64,000 nt of DNA, taken from NCBI GenBank assembly GCA_004009845.1, contig RMBW01000002.1, positions 558,001-622,000 on the forward strand, read 5' to 3'. Shown here one piece after another: positions 11,000 through 22,564 of this stretch. Under the pieces are notes generated by a model. The model was not told the DNA's origin. It saw only the letters and a program-made list of their open reading frames with translations, and made no database searches. A program made the position numbers and the translations under genes. Positions within the stretch are counted from its first letter, which is position 1. Each line of letters starts with the position of its first letter. This DNA is from Davidsoniella eucalypti. Lineage: Eukaryota; Ascomycota; Sordariomycetes; Microascales; Ceratocystidaceae.

Positions 11000-13900
11000 A
11001 TATGTCACATGTGGCGTCGTGCATTCCAGAAATTGGAATCTATGTATGATATCATATCACTTTTATTGGTTTACGATCCAGGGTGGCTAATGACTTCTCT
11101 CTTACACAACCGATAAGCACGACAAACGACAGATGGATCGTCAGGGCCTAAGATTGACATTGGCCTTCAAGCCGAGGCCTGCCTAGGCTACAGCAGCCTG
11201 AAGTACATAATAACCAGCATCAGCATCGGCAGGCACTTAAAACCACGGACAAGGCTAGGCAGATAGGCAGGCCTCGTGGAAGGTTGAGTGAGATCTGGCT
11301 GCTGCAGGTCTCTCTGTACCTGAGATTGGTTCCTGAGATTGTACCTGAGTAGACAGATATCGTGAAAGCAGGCGAGCAAGCCAGCCATGGGATACATGTG
11401 TTTGGAAACTAGAAACCACAAGCAATAGATATTAGTCGTTCCCCAGGGGTATTTATGTCGCATAGACCATAGTTTCACGTTAATATCCTTTACCACTATG
11501 ATCAGTGTTCGTTAGAAGTTGTCAGGCGGATCGTAAAAGTAGTAGTACTACTAGTGTTGATATATGATACATATTCATACATAAATCAAGAACAACATTG
11601 AATGATATTGAGCCCCCGACCAGCCTGCTGCGCCGCCTGGGCTCGTAAACAACATTGGCTTCTATTAAACTGATTGTGACTATATTCTATAATTGTTTGT
11701 AGGATTCCTGACCGAAAGGGCCTAGAAGGACGATGTTGACGACAAGTCTTGGGACGAGGGGAGGGACAATCTTCCGTCCGTGCTCATGCACTGTATTTAT
11801 GGTGCCTATGGGTGGCACTACAGGGCAGGTTAAGTACTGAGACTACGCTGTAATGAACAGTGTGCGTGCGCGGGGCAATTCAATGCGTTGCCCACGCGAC
11901 GCTCGAAGCTGGGTAGTTTGTGTGCGTAAACAAGTTTCAATTGAAAAGAAAACAATATCCAAGCTTTGGTTGTACAGCTAAGAACCAAAAGTAAACAATG
12001 AGCAGAAATTGAGGCTTTCCAAAGACGCCAGCTGGTGCACAAATGCGAGGAATAATATCGTAGCTATTTAGACCTTGAATATCATCGTCAGGGAAAACTT
12101 CCCACTAGGTCTTCTCCCTGCGAGTGTTTCACGTGATTCAAACTACCGTAAGTCTTGATCGAAAATTTGGTGTTGTTTCTTCGTCATCTTGCGAAAAACA
12201 GTCCTGCTACTCAGTGTAGTTAGGGTTACTAACAAAGCTTTTTCGACGTACAACCCCCAGATCTTTTGCCTTATGTACTGAATAAGAAAAGTAAAAATAC
12301 AATGACTAGTTAGATAAATAAGAACTAACTATATAATGAACATCATTGAAGTCGTGGCTGGCCTTGTAATGGAGAGTAATGTAACGAAAACTTGTAAAGA
12401 AAATACTTTACCACATTGAATATACTTTCAACTGTTGGTTACGTAAGTACAAAATAATAAACCTTGGGTTGTTATTGACACTATATGACTATGTTCCTTA
12501 TAGTCCATTCAATGACTTGAGTCAAGAATACCGTATGTACAAACTGTGCAAGGCCGTGAATATCAATGACGAAACTGGCAAAACTCGTACATATAGCCTC
12601 AATGACAATCCATTGTCCTTTTGTTTTGGCTTCAACTTGCCCGCAACTTGAAGTGGTTTGATGCTTTGATCGCCAATTTTACATCTATGAGATTGTAGAT
12701 ATAACAGTTTCTAATTTGCTAATCTGCAAATTTGGTACCTCTTTTTTTTTTTAAATTTTTTTTTTTTAATTCATTAATCTTATGGAGCTATAGAGCTATG
12801 AAGATGTAATTGGTACCTCTAAAATATAGTAAGTTTCTACCACTCTACTATTTGTAATGATAGACAATATTATCAAGCAATATCACATCATGGTCAAAGG
12901 TCTTTGAAAGCCAGTTACAAAAGTAAGTCAGTTTAATTGAAATATATTTTCTATTCTTGACTGTGTCTCTACAAAAAGACTACTACTAATTATTCGATAC
13001 CCTTCCAGCTGCAAACCAATGACTATCTTCAGTGTTTGATATTTTTTTCCCTGGGGCTTTAACATTGCTTTTGTCTTTGTCTTTGCTTTTCCTTTCCTTT
13101 CCCAAGTTTTCCCTTGCCATCTTGTTTTCTACTATTACAGGCACTACGCATTCCATTCTTGCAGTACGCCATTCATCGCTTCAACATTTGTCTGTTCCCA
13201 GCCCTGTGGGAGCTGCATCGAAGCTTGACAGAACGGCGGCTGCAGAAGCTGTAGAAATACTGTTACAGTGCAGCAGTACACTAGCAATCCAAGCACTTTA
13301 GCGCAACGTAGCGCTGTAGGGGCCTGTAGAGCTCCATCCCACCCGACCTCTCTGATATTGTGCCAAAAGTAAAAAAAAATACATAAAGAATGCACAAACA
13401 CTGTACGAGTGGGTCTGCTAGAGACAAACTTTCGCCTTTTATTGGCTAACCGAGTTATGCACAGCGAAATGCTGCACAATTATATACATATGTACATTGG
13501 CTTGTGGAGCTAAATCGCAACCCCTGTCTCTAGGGCAAAATATACTACTCATTGTTCTTCAATCTTGTTTCTGCAGCTTCCTGAAGTTGTGCATGCGCTC
13601 CAACCTCTTGCATTCTTGGTGTAACTTTTTTGTGCGTTCAGCCATTTTTTCATAGTATCTATCGTATGCACAAAGTTTTGTCGTCTTCATGGCCGCTGTT
13701 TGTTTTGCACAACGTCTTTATCCCACCTGCTCGCTCTTTTTTATTTTTCTGGTTTGTCATTATTTTTTCCCTGAAACCTTTCGCTCCTGCTCTTGTTGCT
13801 TCCAAGTTTTGCACCTGCCTCTGCGCACTTTGCTTGTTGTGGTAGTTGCTTCGCTTCCTCCGGATATCCAAGCGGACACGAACCGAACACAAACAAAAAA

Positions 13901-14512
13901 AGATCACGAATTTCCTTGTTTTCTTTCTCTTTTATTTTGCTTCTTTTTTTCTTCTTTCAAATCATCACGACCACAACAACAATCAACAACAATCAAAAAT
14001 TTGCTTTTTTTGCCTTTTTGCTCTTTCTTCTTCGCTCCTCGGACAATTCACGCTCTTTAGTCAACTTGGTTTCAATTTCTCTCGCTCGAACTACCAAAAC
14101 GTCATCTTTTTCTTCTCCATCTTATAACTACAACTGCTTCTACTTCAGCCGATCTAAACCTTCAGCTACCTTTACTACTTTGTTAACGATACGAGCTCCA
14201 CGAATATTTTCTTCTCTTCCTCTTCCAGTCATTTCCGGTTTATAATACCCACGCACGCATTACATATATCACTGCTTCTTGCACGCAGATAGAGACGACG
14301 ACGCGATCTTACTGTAGACATATTTCTGCACAGTACCAAGGAAACGAACAAACAGCTTGCTTGTTCTCTTTGGCCACAGGCCTCACTTCTCGTGTGCCAC
14401 AGCTACTTATGCTGTGTGTGACATGCTGAGGTCTACGAAACACCATCGCCTCTGACACGATATTGACTAGACCATTCGCCACCATTATATCACAACCACC
14501 ACGATAGAAGTC
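11000..14512. other. Long intergenic region and leader of the Byr4 gene
   Basis: About 3.5 kb without a supportable gene. It is AT-rich up to about 13.0 kb and includes a T-rich/A-rich block at 12740-12770. From about 13.6 kb to 14.5 kb it is strongly pyrimidine-rich on the plus strand (many TTTC/CTTC runs), as in promoters and long 5' untranslated regions of fungal cell-cycle genes, and it leads into the Byr4 start. A CACGTG lies at 12130-12135. Open frames here are short, of simple composition, and do not resemble any family I know. Confidence 0.5.
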
Positions 14513-17500
14513 ATGGACTCTCTAAGGCTCAAGCAGCGGGAGCCTGTAGTGGCTGCTGCTGACATCGAGAGCTGGGACGACGATGATTTCCTGCTTGACC
14601 ACGACATCAGCTTCACTGGTCGCCAATCTGCCGGCCCTTCAATGCCCCAATCACCAACTTCGATACCGCATCGTCGCGATTCGCATTCTTCACACATGTC
14701 CTTTCGCTCTGAACGAGAGTCGCTTAATGGCGAAGAGCGCCATCTTCTTCTCCCCGACGACGAGAAGTCAACAGCAGACGCTATCCAGGCCGCTGTGAAT
14801 CTAGGCATTCCTCTGCCCCAAAACGTCCCCCCATCAGCTCTCATGGGCGGTTCAATCAAACGCCTGGGCGGGCGCAAGGTCAAGAAGGTTGTCCAGGATG
14901 ACTGGGAAGCTGACCTCGAGTTTCCCGGACCGGGCCTGCCACTGGCTCTCAAGCAACAGGATAGCTCTCTGTTCCCGGAGTCGATTCGTAACGTCAGCGG
15001 CTCATCAGCCAATACCATGGATATTGATATCATGAAGACTCCCCCTAAGCTGGCTACTGGCGTGGAAAGCAGTCCGTGCCATATTAACTTGGACCAATTC
15101 CGGGACGACGACGAAGACGACGACTTCTTTGGAGGCGAAACCATCAGAGTCACTAGGCGCAGTCAACGGAAACCAATCTCCTTGATAACTCCTCCTACAC
15201 CACAGCAGAACAACTTGTCGAACCATGTCTCGATTGCAGACAACGACGATGACTTCGAGACAGGCCTTGAATTGCCCTCTGACGGCAAGCTGACGCTCAA
15301 CAAGGCACGTGATATCCCACGTGCTTCGTTGTCTCAAACGGATGATCTAGATTGGGGCGATGTCAACAACAGTCTCGGCACTCGTTACGGCGGCACACGG
15401 CGAGAGCAAAGATCCTCGGTACGTAGCTCGTCAGCGTCTGCTCTCAGCCCTAGTGTTGGTAGCTCTATCACCGTTGAGAGTGAAGATGACACGTTCGACG
15501 GCTTGGTTCTGCCACCTGGCCTGCTGAACCTCGAGGACCGCCTTGGTGGCCTGAGAAGCCGTCGTAAGAGCCACTCTCCGGATCCCAGTGCTTTAGAAAG
15601 CACTGTAAATACTAGCAGCTACCCTTCTCCCCCGCTCAAGACTCCGTCGGCCGAGAAAGAAGACTTCCTTTCCGGCCTGGATATTGGCGAAGGCCCTCTT
15701 CTTGATGCTCGCAAGGGCACTACCCACAAGAACGTCAAGGTCAAGAATGGCCGTGATAAGAGCCCACCTCGTATCAAGGCATCGGCCTCGATCACCTTTA
15801 CCCACAAGGGTCCTACCCATCAGCCCTCTCAATCTCGTCTCCCCCGCCTCAGTCATGGCCACGACCGGCCGGCCCTTGAGCCCGTATCAGAGAGTGGTGG
15901 CCCTATTCAGCAGCGTGCAGTACGTCGGCCGCCTAGCAGAGTCGGCCATTCCACCCAGTCGTCTGTGTCAAGTCTCGCAACTCCAGCGACGCCTTCTTCG
16001 ACCAGCTTGAACTTTTCTGCTTCCAACACGCCGAGACGCCGTGAAATCGGAAACAAGGCCTCGACTTCCAATCTACGGGAGCCTACAACAACCAACTCGC
16101 AGTTGCTGCGCTTGAAGCGGTCGCTGCCTGTTATGCGCGGTCCTCAGTCTGCCAAGCTGCCAACAATCTCTGCCCATTTTAGTCGTCCTGCGTCTCGTTC
16201 GGACAACATTGGTTCTTGTAGCCGGCCAACGTCTCTTCTGAGACCGAAAACCCCAGCTTGTATCGAAACGAACATTGCGATCAGTACTCGCAAGCCCTCG
16301 TCTCTCGTTTTTAGCGGAGCTGCCCAGCCAAAATCGCAGGCTAACACTATCAAGCCCGCCCCTCGCGTGATTCGCAGACGTACTAGCGAGATGTCCCTCG
16401 ATAGTCGTCCAAATTCCCGCACTGTCTCTCGGTCCGGTGTCCGCTCGCCTAGTCCTCGGCGGTACCGTGCAAACGAGAAGGCAACCCTTGATGGCACGTG
16501 GAGACAGTTTAACAAGCCTAAGACGCGCCACTTTGGAGATGGCCATGAGCTTGACGCCTTTGACGATCTTCCCACCTCGGCATCGATCGAGGCCAAGTTT
16601 GTCAAGGCACCTTCAGCTGCTGGCCCTAAGTCGGCCTTGCGTGGAAAACTTTACGCCAATATCCAGCCCGATCAGCGCACGACGACGCCATCGCCAGCCC
16701 CGTTTACACCGACCTCGGCTACGTCCACGGTTAGCGCAAGCTACACACCTCGATTTGCACGTGATACAGCATCCAGTCGCATTGCTCGCGAGGCTTCCCT
16801 GAGCCAGAGAGTGCCGTCTCAGGGTACTCCTGGCTCTCAATATCCTACTCCCCGTGTTGCTCAGCTAGCTAGTCGTTCCAATTTTAGCCCTAGCCTGCCT
16901 AGCCCTGTCCGTTCGCGCAAGACGTCGAAGAAGACGCAGCAAAAGCCCCATCTCATCTCAAACATTGGTGGTGGCAAGGAATCTAAAAGTAAGTCCCTAG
17001 TTGCATTGCTCAGAATAGCTTTGAAGGAGTATCATTGCTAACTACCTCTTACTGTAGCCGAGAACGGAATGCGTTATAACCCAGACACGTATCGGTGGGA
17101 AGGTAACGACGGGGCACTTAGTGCGTTCGAGCCTCCTTCTGCGGCACCTTCTCCTCTTGCGCTCACCCTGCCCCAGATGGTGGCACGTGACAAAGAGAGC
17201 AATGCCCCAAGACCTGCCCTAATCACCAATATCAGTGCTACTAAGGGCATCCAGGTGGTTGGCGGCATGGTTTTTGATCCGCAGAACATGTGCTGGCTCA
17301 AGATTAGCCACAGCAACCACAACAAGGGCCCGCGCAGCCGTCCATCTAGTTCCAATCTGTACAGCACAGGCTGCGGCTCACAGACTGATATGCAGGACAG
17401 CATCGATGGCGACGATGATAGCGACGAGGACCCGTTCAAGGACATCCCGGATCTGGCGGACAACACGGCAGACAACAGTGACCTTCCTGGCGGCGGTGGC

Positions 17501-17707
17501 CGGTCTAGCGACGCCAAGGACGAGTGGCTGGTCGGCGAAGAGTTTGATGTTGGCCCGGAGTTTGTCCGTCGCCAGCGTGAGGAGGAGGACCGCTGGCGCA
17601 AGAAGTGCGAACACTGGCTGTCCGCCACTGGAGGCGCTCAGCGCGATGAAGAGAGTTGGCGCTGGACGCTACGTGATCTGGTAGTGGGCGATTTTGCCCA
17701 CTATTGA
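14513..17707 (+). CDS. byr4: Byr4/Bfa1-like mitotic exit and septation inhibitor
   Basis: Subunit of the two-part GAP (Byr4-Cdc16, or Bfa1-Bub2) that sits on spindle pole bodies and holds the Spg1/Tem1 GTPase inactive, delaying septation and mitotic exit. Two exons, 14513-16988 and 17058-17707, give 1041 residues; the 69-nt intron has a GTAAGT donor and TGTAG acceptor and restores a continuous frame (ESKTENGMRYNPDT). The N-terminus holds the acidic start (SWDDDDFLLDHD) and an AIQAAVNLGIPLPQNVP block. The middle 600 residues are Ser/Pro/Arg-rich and disordered with many SP/TP sites, fitting control by CDK and Polo kinases. The C-terminus carries the conserved parts: MRYNPDTYRWEGND, GGMVFDPQNMCWLK, DPFKDIPDL and a Trp-rich end containing GPEFVRRQREEEDRWR. 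The family assignment rests on these C-terminal blocks. Confidence 0.85.
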
Positions 17708-18527
17708 TATCTTTTTCTCTCTCTTTATTACCCCATTTTGCGTGACTGTTGTCGTGTCTCTCTGCATGTCTTTTGAGACCCTGCTGGGAGCCGGTTCAGT
17801 CTCGTCATGTTTTCTTTCTTCTCTTTTTGTCAAGCAAGGATGTACTGGTTAGTTGGTCTGCATTCTTTGATGTTGATCTACAAACTACTACTTGCTTGTC
17901 ATTCTACTCGTTGATGTGATACCCTTATTCTCTTATACATAACCCCTAATACCCACTCTGCTCATTTTCTATACTTCTATTGTTTACATTTTTCTTTTCA
18001 ATATGGCGTCTTGTTGCAAGATGTTCCATGGCCTTTTTGGCCTTTTTCCCCTTTATTGAGTGAGCGTCTCTGATTTTTCTAGAGAGACTCAAGTATCCCA
18101 TCCTTCTCTTCTTGTTACTATTGTTTTTCTCTTTTTCTTTTTGTACTTGTTTTTTTTTTACGATTTCACGATTGCAACGATGACCATCTGACCATTTTTT
18201 TCAAAAACACATTTACTTTTTTCTTTCTGCATACATCCTTTTATCCTTTTAACTTTTAATATTTCCTTTCATATCTATAGTGACACTTTCATGTTGTTGA
18301 TTTACGTGACATATCTCGTCTCCTTCTATTTCTATTTTCACAATGGGATTTTTTTCTTTGGGGGGGGAATAATTAGACTTGGGTTATATTGTGGTATTCT
18401 GGTACTTTTTTTTATTGCTGCCGAAACTCATTACAAGGTAAAAAACACAAAAAGAGAACGCATAAGATGATGAATATGGTATGTACATGTTAAAAAAGAA
18501 ACAACACAAGTCAGTCGTCAATCTAGC
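17708..18527. other. Intergenic region between convergent genes
   Basis: About 820 bases between the stops of the Byr4 and Nop2 genes. The plus strand is T-rich with many TTTTCTTT runs, and a run of G lies near 18360-18367. It must hold both 3' untranslated regions. No gene or structured RNA was recognised. Confidence 0.5.
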
Positions 18528-20771
18528 TTACTTCTTCTCCTTTTTGGCCTTTTTCGATTTGGCCGTAGTCTTCTTGGACGCCTTCTCAGACTTTTTTTCC
18601 ACAACTACAGCAGCAGAGGCCTCCTTAACCTCGGTCTTCTCCTCTTCAACCTTCTTCTCAGCCTTCTTCTCCTCAGCAGCCCCCTTGGTTCCAGCCTTCT
18701 CGCTCTTATCAGTCTTCTTGGCGACCGAAGCACGAGGATCGAATCCTCTACGGCGCATAGCGTTGCGTCTCGCCTTCTCGATAATCTTGAAATCCTCCTC
18801 ATCGTCGAAGTCAGCGAAGCCATCCTGGGCCTCCTCCTCGTTCGACTTGCCGTTCTGGACATCCAGACCGCTGGCTTCGCTGCTCTCATCGTCGAAGATG
18901 GGAGCCTTGTCAGAGTCGGAGACCTCGACACGGGCAGTCTTGGCAGGAGTAGCCGCGAATTTCTGGAACTTTGCGACGTAGAAACCGTCGACGTTGTAAG
19001 TGTGAGGGTAGTAGCGGCGGGTCAGCTTTAGCGAAGGGTCGAAGGTCTTGCCACCGATGGAAGTGAAGCCCTCCTTGCCGAAAGTCAGACCGGAGTCGAC
19101 TAGACGAACGTTGGGGCGGCGGCTCAGCGCGTATTGCACGACCTGCTCGTTCTCCTCAACTGTGACACTGCACGTCGAGTAGACAATGTAACCACCGGTC
19201 TTGCTGGCGTGGTTGACGGAGTCGATAGCGGCCAGAAGCAGCTGCTTCTGAGTGTGCGGTAGCGTCTGGAAGTCACGCTCGGTCTTGTTGGTCTTGACGG
19301 AGGGATCCTTGGAGATAACACCGGTACCAGAGCAGGGCGCATCTAGCAGTACACGGTCGAAGCCGCCGATAGGCTTGGGGAAGGCGCGGGCATCGTAGTT
19401 GCATACGACAACGTTGCGGCAGCCGAGACGGTGCACGTTACCGATCAGACCCTTGGCACGGGCCTTGTTGGGATCGTTGGCCAGCACAAAGCCGGTATTC
19501 TTCATCAGAGCAGACAGATATGTCGTCTTACCACCGGGGGCAGCAGCCATATCTAGCACACGCTCGTTCTCCTGAGGGTCTAGTGCCACACAGGGCAAGA
19601 AGGAAGATGCGGCTTGCAGGATGTAGTGGCCGGCGAGGTACTCGGGGGTAGCACCAAGGGGCACGTTGCTCTCGAAGATTTGCAGTCCGACTTTGCTCCA
19701 CTTGCCGACGGGCTCGAGGGTGACACCACGGTTGATAAGGGCCTGGGCCAGATCACGGCGGTGGGTGCGCAGAGTGTTGGTACGGATGACGACAGGACGG
19801 CCGCTCTCGTTAGCCTCGAAGAAAGCAAAGGCCTCACGGGGAGGGAATAGCGAGAAGAGCTTCTCGCACAGGAATGGCGAGTAGCCGTAGTAGGCACACA
19901 TGTCTTTGATGAGCTGGGCGGTGTACTCGGAGCGCGAACGGCCGGGCTCGGCCAGCTTGCCGAAGGAGTCGAGTACGCGGATGGTCTCGGTGATACGTGT
20001 ACGGAGTAGCTGTAGATCCGGCGCTAGAAGGGCCTTGGGCTTGGCGTACAGCGGGTCTTCGTCTTCGTCCTCGTCACCTTCGCCGGAGAGAATCTTGGGC
20101 CGGTCGTCATCGTCAATGTTGGTCTGCATAGCGAGCATTTCGGCTTCGGCCTCCTCCTCTTCGCGCTCACGGTCCTCGTCCAGCTTGCGAGACATGGCTG
20201 CGATGTTGGCTCTAGTCAGGACCTCCTCCCCATCGTCAGAGTCGTCCTCGTCCTCGGAGAACACGAGCTTGCCGCCAAGGTTCTGGTCCTCGTCAGAGTC
20301 GTACACCTCGTTATTCTCGTCATCGTCGTCATTGTCAGAGTGTAGGAAGTCGTCGCGCAGCTTCATGGACTCGTCTTCGTCGATCTCGGCGTCGGGGAGC
20401 TCGTCGGCCATGTCCTCATCGATTTCGTCCTCGTCATCAGACGGCACTAGCGAGACCTTCTTGTTCTTCTTAGACGCCTTGCCAGCCTTCTTGGGCGTAG
20501 GGAAGGCAGCCACGGTCAAGGCGGCGTTGGCGGCCTTCTTCTGCTTCAGTTCCATGGTCTTCTTGCCGGTACGGGACTTCTGGGCCATGATCTTCTCTTG
20601 CTTCTCCTTGTCGGCGGCAGCCCGTTTGGCGCCTCTTCTGCGCTTCTTCTCGGGCTCATCGCTGGGCTCGTCTACCGGAAGACCGGCCTTGCGCTTAAGC
20701 TTCGCAAAGTGTTCTTCAGACAGGGCTTCAGGAATGCCCTGTTTCTTGCCCATACGACGTCCAACACCCAT
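18528..20771 (-). CDS. NOP2: Nop2-type 25S/28S rRNA cytosine-5 methyltransferase
   Basis: Nucleolar SAM-dependent methyltransferase that makes m5C in the large-subunit rRNA and is needed for early 60S assembly. One uninterrupted exon encodes 747 residues. The start (MGVGRRMGKKQGIPEAL) is basic and matches family N-termini. Residues 30-260 are Lys-rich then Asp/Glu-rich, typical of nucleolar proteins. The methyltransferase domain holds DMAAAPGGKTTYLSALM (SAM binding), NYDARAFP, LLDAPCSGTG (about 477-486) and YSTCSVTVEENE (about 531-542); the Cys residues of the PCSGTG and TCS motifs are the product-release and nucleophile cysteines of this enzyme class. A Lys/Glu/Ala-rich tail of about 90 residues follows. 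It is divergent from the Get5 gene across about 600 bases. Confidence 0.95.
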   Translation of the reverse strand: MGVGRRMGKKQGIPEALSEEHFAKLKRKAGLPVDEPSDEPEKKRRRGAKRAAADKEKQEKIMAQKSRTGKKTMELKQKKAANAALTVAAFPTPKKAGKASKKNKKVSLVPSDDEDEIDEDMADELPDAEIDEDESMKLRDDFLHSDNDDDDENNEVYDSDEDQNLGGKLVFSEDEDDSDDGEEVLTRANIAAMSRKLDEDREREEEEAEAEMLAMQTNIDDDDRPKILSGEGDEDEDEDPLYAKPKALLAPDLQLLRTRITETIRVLDSFGKLAEPGRSRSEYTAQLIKDMCAYYGYSPFLCEKLFSLFPPREAFAFFEANESGRPVVIRTNTLRTHRRDLAQALINRGVTLEPVGKWSKVGLQIFESNVPLGATPEYLAGHYILQAASSFLPCVALDPQENERVLDMAAAPGGKTTYLSALMKNTGFVLANDPNKARAKGLIGNVHRLGCRNVVVCNYDARAFPKPIGGFDRVLLDAPCSGTGVISKDPSVKTNKTERDFQTLPHTQKQLLLAAIDSVNHASKTGGYIVYSTCSVTVEENEQVVQYALSRRPNVRLVDSGLTFGKEGFTSIGGKTFDPSLKLTRRYYPHTYNVDGFYVAKFQKFAATPAKTARVEVSDSDKAPIFDDESSEASGLDVQNGKSNEEEAQDGFADFDDEEDFKIIEKARRNAMRRRGFDPRASVAKKTDKSEKAGTKGAAEEKKAEKKVEEEKTEVKEASAAVVVEKKSEKASKKTTAKSKKAKKEKK

Positions 20772-21373
20772 TGTGAATGATTAGAAAGTAAAAGAGAGGG
20801 TATCAATCAACAAAACAGAAAAGAAAGAAAGGAAACAACTCTTGAAGAGGTAGAAGAAAAAAGGCAATAAAGCACCTGAAAACGGTGCAGGATGCGTTGA
20901 TGAAGAAGGAAAGAAAACAAAAAGAAACAAAGTGATCTTGCTTGCTTGCTTGGTTTTCGCTAGGCGATTTGGAAAAAAAATAGGCCCGCTGAAACTTTTT
21001 TTTACGCTAGAAAGGCTCGATAAGAATCATATCGCTTTATCGCATCGTGTCACGTGAGGTAAGGAAGCAGGGGTTAGCTCTCTGGGTTTGGTTGGTGGGG
21101 CTCTTTCTAGCTGCTTTAGCCAAAGCTAAACCCTGGATTTTGTAGAAGCCAACCTAACCCACCAGTAGCAGCAACTCGGAACGACTCCCATCTTTCAAGA
21201 TCGTGAGACTTTAACTTCAGACCTGTTCCGCAAATCTAACCAGACTATTTCTTCAGTGCCTGCTATTGAATTTAGCCCTTTCTTTTCGCTTTTGTCAGTT
21301 TGAAGCTTGACTCTGTTTTATCAACTACTCTACTATTGTTTATCTATCACTCTGTGCCCCGCGTCTAGTCACA
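20772..21373. promoter_or_regulatory. Divergent promoter region of NOP2 and GET5
   Basis: About 600 bases separate the two ATGs, so both promoters lie here. A palindromic TCACGTGA-type E-box (CACGTG at 21051-21056) sits near the middle; Cbf1-like or other bHLH factors bind such sites in ascomycetes. A purine-rich stretch follows the NOP2 side (20785-20930), and (TTGC)n copies lie at about 20938-20951. Two AACCCT/GGGTT-like elements flank 21070-21165. Which factor acts is not known. Confidence 0.4.
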
Positions 21374-22119
21374 ATGGCCGATTCACAAGCTTCTGTCGTT
21401 CGGAACTTCATTATCCAGTTCGCTCATTTGCCAGCTGTGCTCCCAGCCGACTATGTCGAAGATCCACGCCGATACCCAGCGCGATCTCCCGTAAGTTTCA
21501 TTCTCCTTCCCAGCCCCCCGCCCTTGTTTTTTTCTTTTCAACCAAAACTAGAACTACCAACTAACGTCGTTCTCGAACGTGCCCTCGACTCTGCTTTTCT
21601 CTGGATATATAGTATACGCTTCCAAAGATGGCTAAACCTATGATCAAACGTACCAAACTAGCTCCTGGCGCTGAACGAAGCGTGAGTGTTTCACTTAAAT
21701 CAGCGCGTAACCCACCTCTCGACCTCGCTCTATCTTCGCAACCACTCACCGTTTCCATCGCCGACCTCCGCTCTATAGTCGCCGAACGCACCGGTGCGGC
21801 CCTGACAAAAGTCAAGTTGTTGCACCGGAAGAAACCCGTCGTCGATAGCAAGACCCTCAGGGATTTGGTCGGTGAAGACGAGACCTCCATCGAGCTCGGC
21901 ATCATGCTTTTGGGCGGTGCCGCGGCCATTACTAAGAGCGATCCTTCGGCTACTACGCCTGCTGGTACGGCGGAGGCTGTAAACTCTTCGGATGAGGTCT
22001 TGAAGAGTGCAGAGTTTTGGGGTGATTTAAAGACTTTCTTACAGACCAAGCTGAAGAATGATGGAAAGGCTGACGAAGTCTTGCAATTGTTCCAAGCCTC
22101 ATATCAGGCAAAGCAATAA
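21374..22119 (+). CDS. GET5: Get5/Mdy2-like ubiquitin-like protein of the GET pathway
   Basis: Cytosolic adaptor that links Get4 to Sgt2 while tail-anchored proteins are handed to Get3 for insertion in the ER. Two exons, 21374-21490 and 21613-22119, give 207 residues; the 122-nt intron (GTAAGT to TATAG) joins the phase-0 halves of YPARSP and YTLPKM, a block shared with filamentous-fungal homologues annotated as ubiquitin-like or cell-cycle control medial ring proteins. Residues 1-45 are the Get4-binding type N-terminus. A ubiquitin-like fold covers about 65-140 (VSIADLRSIVAER, KVKLLHRKKPVVDSKTL). The C-terminal helical dimerisation segment (EFWGDLKTFLQTKL) fits Get5 and human Ubl4A. I am sure of the ubiquitin-like architecture and fairly sure of the Get5 role. 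Confidence 0.8.
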
Positions 22120-22274
22120 ATATAGGACGGAATAATGGAATGGATAAATGGTGGAATTTGCACTACTTTTCTTCATAGTAAATACTAATCACGATGAACA
22201 TGACATTTATCTAAGGTTTCTACGGGCTATGCGGGGTTGATTCCATACTCATTATGGACTTGTATGAGTAACTG

Positions 22275-22296
22275 GAGAGAGAGAGAGAGAGAGAGA
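22275..22296 (+). repeat. (GA)11 microsatellite
   Basis: An uninterrupted GA dinucleotide run of about 22 bases between the convergent GET5 and cofilin genes. The rest of the 22120-22564 gap is AT-rich and holds only the two 3' untranslated regions as far as I can see. Confidence 0.9.
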
Positions 22297-22564
22297 CAAA
22301 ACCAGAATCGCATGAGAAGAAGTAAACGAAAAATGATAAAAAGATGTTAATGCAAGGCAAAATATATTATCTTGCCGGAGTTTTAATGAGATTGGAGGAG
22401 GCTAGTTTAAGGTATGACGTGAAGCCGTAATTCTCGTTATATTCATCAGTTGAGAGGGTGACAAAGATGGTGTGTTTGATTAAGTTAAAAAAGAGGTATG
22501 TAATTTATGGATATGAGGCAAACAAAAGACAAGACAGAGACGCAAGTCGTTTTTAGGTTTAAAT

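Noticed and set aside
11188..11496. Open frame of 102 codons on the minus strand
   Set aside because: No ATG-associated signals or family, and the translated product has no coherent composition.
13630..14245. Hydrophobic and Phe/Ser-rich frames upstream of the Byr4 gene
   Set aside because: Pyrimidine-rich leader sequence gives such frames in any phase; no conserved block or splice structure.
19900..20784. Long Ser-rich open frame opposite NOP2
   Set aside because: Mirror of the acidic region of Nop2 (GAA/GAT/GAC codons read as TTC/ATC/GTC and TCG/TCC); Nop2 itself is beyond doubt.
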